Positions 49,662 through 51,599 of a stretch of DNA of 51,599 bases are shown here, piece after piece. The DNA is taken from the NCBI GenBank assembly GCA_045603745.1, contig JAZUMQ010000008.1:1-51599 (forward strand), given 5' to 3'. The position numbers and the translations under genes were made by a program. The notes under the pieces were generated by a model, which had not been told where the DNA came from, did not search any database, and saw only the letters and a list, made by a program, of their open reading frames with translations. Each line of letters starts with the position of its first letter. Within the stretch, counting starts at the first letter, position 1. This DNA comes from RGIG995 sp045603745 (GTDB lineage Bacteria > Bacillota > Clostridia > Oscillospirales > UBA644).

Positions 49662-50390
49662 ATGCAAGCAATCAAAACGACAGAGCTTGTCAAGCGGTAC
49701 AAAAATATAACTGCCGTAGATAAGCTTGATTTACAAATACGCGAGGGCGAATTATTCTCTCTCCTCGGCGTAAACGGTGCGGGAAAAACAACGACGCTCA
49801 AAATGCTTTCTTGCCTAACAATGCCAACAGACGGAGATGCCTTTGTGGGCGGTTACAGCGTTACAAAGGAACCGAAACAGGTAAAACGCCTAATTGGTGT
49901 TTCTCCGCAAGAAACTGCCGTTGCGCCGGGGCTTTCTGTAAAAGAAAATTTAGACCTGATTTGCGGTATTCACGGATTTTCAAAAGAAAAGACCTCTGAG
50001 AAAATCGCAGAGCTGTCGGAACAATTTTCTTTGGAAGATGTTCTGAACAGAAAGGCAGGAAAATTATCGGGAGGATGGCAGCGCCGTGTCAGTATAGCAA
50101 TGGCAATGATCAGCGAGCCTAAAATTCTGTTTTTAGACGAGCCTACGCTTGGACTTGACGTTATAGCACGACACGAGCTTTGGGAAACCATTCGCTCTAT
50201 GAAAGGCAAAATTACGATTATCTTAACCACGCACTATATGGAAGAAGCTGAGTCGCTTTCCGACCGCATCGGTATTATGAAGAACGGCAAACTCCTTGCG
50301 CAAGGAACGGTAGCGGAGCTTAAGGCAAAAGCGAATACAAACGACTTTGAATCGGCATTTGTTTCCATAGTAAAGGAGGGTGTGGTATGA
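49662..50390 (+). CDS. ABC-2 type exporter ATP-binding protein
   Basis: ATPase of a drug or peptide exporter of the DrrA/CcmA type, 242 aa. Walker A GVNGAGKT is at 36-43, then LSGGWQRRVSIAMAM near 136-150 as signature, Walker B ILFLDEPTLGLD, and the switch His in TTHYMEEAE. Its codon choice (many GAG, CTT, ATA) differs from the upstream genes. Its end overlaps the permease start as ATGA. The substrate is unknown. Confidence 0.94.
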   Translation: MQAIKTTELVKRYKNITAVDKLDLQIREGELFSLLGVNGAGKTTTLKMLSCLTMPTDGDAFVGGYSVTKEPKQVKRLIGVSPQETAVAPGLSVKENLDLICGIHGFSKEKTSEKIAELSEQFSLEDVLNRKAGKLSGGWQRRVSIAMAMISEPKILFLDEPTLGLDVIARHELWETIRSMKGKITIILTTHYMEEAESLSDRIGIMKNGKLLAQGTVAELKAKANTNDFESAFVSIVKEGVV

Positions 50391-51118
50391 AAATGATGAC
50401 TTTTGCGAAAAGGTGCGCGAAAGAGATTTTGCGCGATCCCATAAATCTCGGCTTCGGCTTGGGCTTCCCATTGGTGCTACTATTGCTTCTCAGTGCTTTG
50501 CAGACGAATATTCCCGTGAGCTTGTTTGAAATCGACACGCTGACGCCCGGTATTACTGTGTTTGGACTGTCATTTATGACGTTGTTTTCTGCAACGTTGG
50601 TTGCCAAAGACCGAGAAAGCTCACTTTTACAAAGACTATATACCACGCCTCTCACGGGATTTGATTTTATTATTGGATATATGCTTCCACTTCTCCCGAT
50701 TGCACTCGGACAGACCTTCATTTGCTACCTTGTTGCAATTCCCTTGGGGCTTACGCTCAGCGTGAATATTATTTATGCGGTTATCGGTATGATACCGATG
50801 GCAATTTTTAATATTGCGCTTGGACTTTTGTGTGGCAGTGTGTTGGGAGTTAAGCAGGTAGGTGGTATCTGCGGAGCATTACTTACCAATCTCTCTGCGT
50901 GGCTTTCAGGCGTGTGGTTCGATTTGAAGCTTGTGGGTGGCTTTTTCGAGAAAATAGCAAATGCGCTTCCGTTCGTTCACGCAGCAGAAATGGAAAAATC
51001 GTTATTCAGCGGAGATTTTAGGCTTGCAGGCACACATATCCTGCCGATTTTTCTGTATAGTGTAGCAATCACGGCAATCGCTGTGTTCTGTTTCCTCAGA
51101 CAAATGAAAAAACAGTAA
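50387..51118 (+). CDS. ABC-2 type exporter permease
   Basis: A 243-aa membrane protein with about six hydrophobic segments (first near 22-38, LGFGLGFPLVLLLLLSA), ABC-2 family. The segment KDRESSLLQRLYTTPLTGFDFIIGY near 72-96 is the typical cytoplasmic loop joining the ATPase. It forms a half-transporter pair with the preceding ATPase gene. The LytTR gene follows 12 bases later. Confidence 0.9.
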   Translation: MKMMTFAKRCAKEILRDPINLGFGLGFPLVLLLLLSALQTNIPVSLFEIDTLTPGITVFGLSFMTLFSATLVAKDRESSLLQRLYTTPLTGFDFIIGYMLPLLPIALGQTFICYLVAIPLGLTLSVNIIYAVIGMIPMAIFNIALGLLCGSVLGVKQVGGICGALLTNLSAWLSGVWFDLKLVGGFFEKIANALPFVHAAEMEKSLFSGDFRLAGTHILPIFLYSVAITAIAVFCFLRQMKKQ

Positions 51119-51130
51119 GGATTATAGGAA

Positions 51131-51574
51131 ATGAAGTACAAACTTATCATCGACAAGGATGCCGAGGAAGAAATAATAGCAATCGTTCACGCGCCTTCTT
51201 CTCTGACCGAGGAGATAGAAGATCTCGTGCATAGCTTTTCAGGAGCAGACTATATCATCGGACACCATGAGGAAGAAATACGAAAGCTTCCTTTTGGAGA
51301 AATAGAGTGTATTACTGTTATTGATAGAAAGGTGTTTGCCATTGATACGAAAGGCAACCGATTTTCGCTGAAAGATCGACTGCGAGACTTAGAGGATATT
51401 TTGCCATCTTACTTTATCCGCATTAACAAATCTACTCTTGCCAATGAACACCGAATTCAGAGATTTGACGCAGTATTCAGCGGTGGTATCGATGCTGTAT
51501 TTCAATGTGGCTATCGAGAATATGTTTCAAGGCGTTGCTTTGCGGAAATCAGAAGGAGGTATGAAGGAATATGA
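51131..51574 (+). CDS. LytTR-family transcriptional regulator
   Basis: A 147-aa DNA-binding protein without a receiver domain. The LytTR domain occupies about 50-145, with KLPFGEIECITVIDRKVFAIDTKG, LRDLEDILPSYFIRINKSTLAN near 86-107 and the closing SRRCFAEIRRRY. Small LytTR proteins of this type usually precede a DUF3021 membrane protein gene and control neighbouring ABC-2 exporters. The next start overlaps its stop by 4 bases, and the exporter lies just upstream. Confidence 0.92.
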   Translation: MKYKLIIDKDAEEEIIAIVHAPSSLTEEIEDLVHSFSGADYIIGHHEEEIRKLPFGEIECITVIDRKVFAIDTKGNRFSLKDRLRDLEDILPSYFIRINKSTLANEHRIQRFDAVFSGGIDAVFQCGYREYVSRRCFAEIRRRYEGI

Positions 51575-51599
51575 AAAAGTTTGTTTTGGAGTTTTTGCG
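51571..51599 (+). CDS. Start of a probable DUF3021 membrane protein gene (cut by the window edge)
   Basis: Only MKKFVLEFL is visible. The ATG overlaps the LytTR stop. The start resembles DUF3021 proteins, and LytTR-DUF3021 is a recurrent pair. The identification rests mainly on context. Confidence 0.5.

Noticed and set aside
1..51599. CRISPR arrays, IS elements, rRNA genes, replication origin
   Set aside because: No regularly spaced direct repeats, transposase motifs, rRNA-like sequence or DnaA-box clusters were noticed on reading both strands.

Overview
The window looks like chromosomal DNA of an endospore-forming Clostridia-type Firmicute. It carries spoIIID, spmA/spmB, yqfC/yqfD, a SpoVB-type flippase gene and a pdaA-type deacetylase gene. 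It also has a CIRCE-controlled hrcA-grpE-dnaK-dnaJ operon, textbook TTGACA/TATAAT promoters and strong GGAGG ribosome sites. Genus cannot be fixed from sequence reading alone. No rRNA, CRISPR array, IS element or complete prophage was seen. The features are 45 protein genes (one cut by the right edge), two tRNA genes, and regulatory sites.

Layout. 1-195: a minus-strand promoter and ribosome site for a gene beyond the left edge, then two hairpins that end gdhA. 196-1548: gdhA (minus). 1730-9602: a plus-strand run recA-recX-rimO-pgsA-cysE-cysS-recG (DNA repair, ribosome modification, phospholipid and cysteine metabolism). 9645-14474: the heat-shock operon. 14484-16004: cardiolipin synthase (minus). 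16173-18464: a large membrane-anchored protein with YD-like repeats, in its own transcription unit. 18522-31005: a compact minus-strand run of 12 genes, yqfC-yqfD-phoH-ybeY-dgkA-era-recO-mutS2-comEC-holA-(RNase M5-like)-femX-like, behind one visible consensus promoter.

31154-36744 is the most unusual part. It holds a GNAT domain fused to an epoxyqueuosine-reductase-like iron-sulfur protein, a SpoVB-type flippase, a PAS/histidine-kinase-like protein lacking the phosphoacceptor histidine, spoIIID behind a sigma-E-like promoter, and a divergent DacF-like protein whose SxxK nucleophile motif is gone. 36791-38438 has galE and a cytidylate-kinase-like gene, followed by tRNA-Arg(CCT). 38638-44640 is a purine salvage unit: a structured leader with an intrinsic terminator, xpt, then a BMP-type nucleoside-binding lipoprotein, a double ATPase and two permeases. 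44645-46039 encodes a COG2509-type flavoprotein. 46079-48044 has spmA/spmB divergent from a pdaA-like gene, and 48078-49115 a Pit-type phosphate transporter.

After tRNA-Asn (49270-49345) the character of the DNA changes. A gene-free stretch with a tRNA-like relic leads into an ABC-2 exporter, a LytTR regulator and the start of a probable DUF3021 gene. Codon choice there differs from the rest (more GAG and ATA), which suggests an acquired cassette.

No complete, clearly new multi-gene system is evident. The best candidates for undescribed biology are the two pseudoenzyme-like proteins flanking spoIIID, the GNAT/iron-sulfur fusion, the leader RNA upstream of xpt, and the YD-like repeat surface protein.
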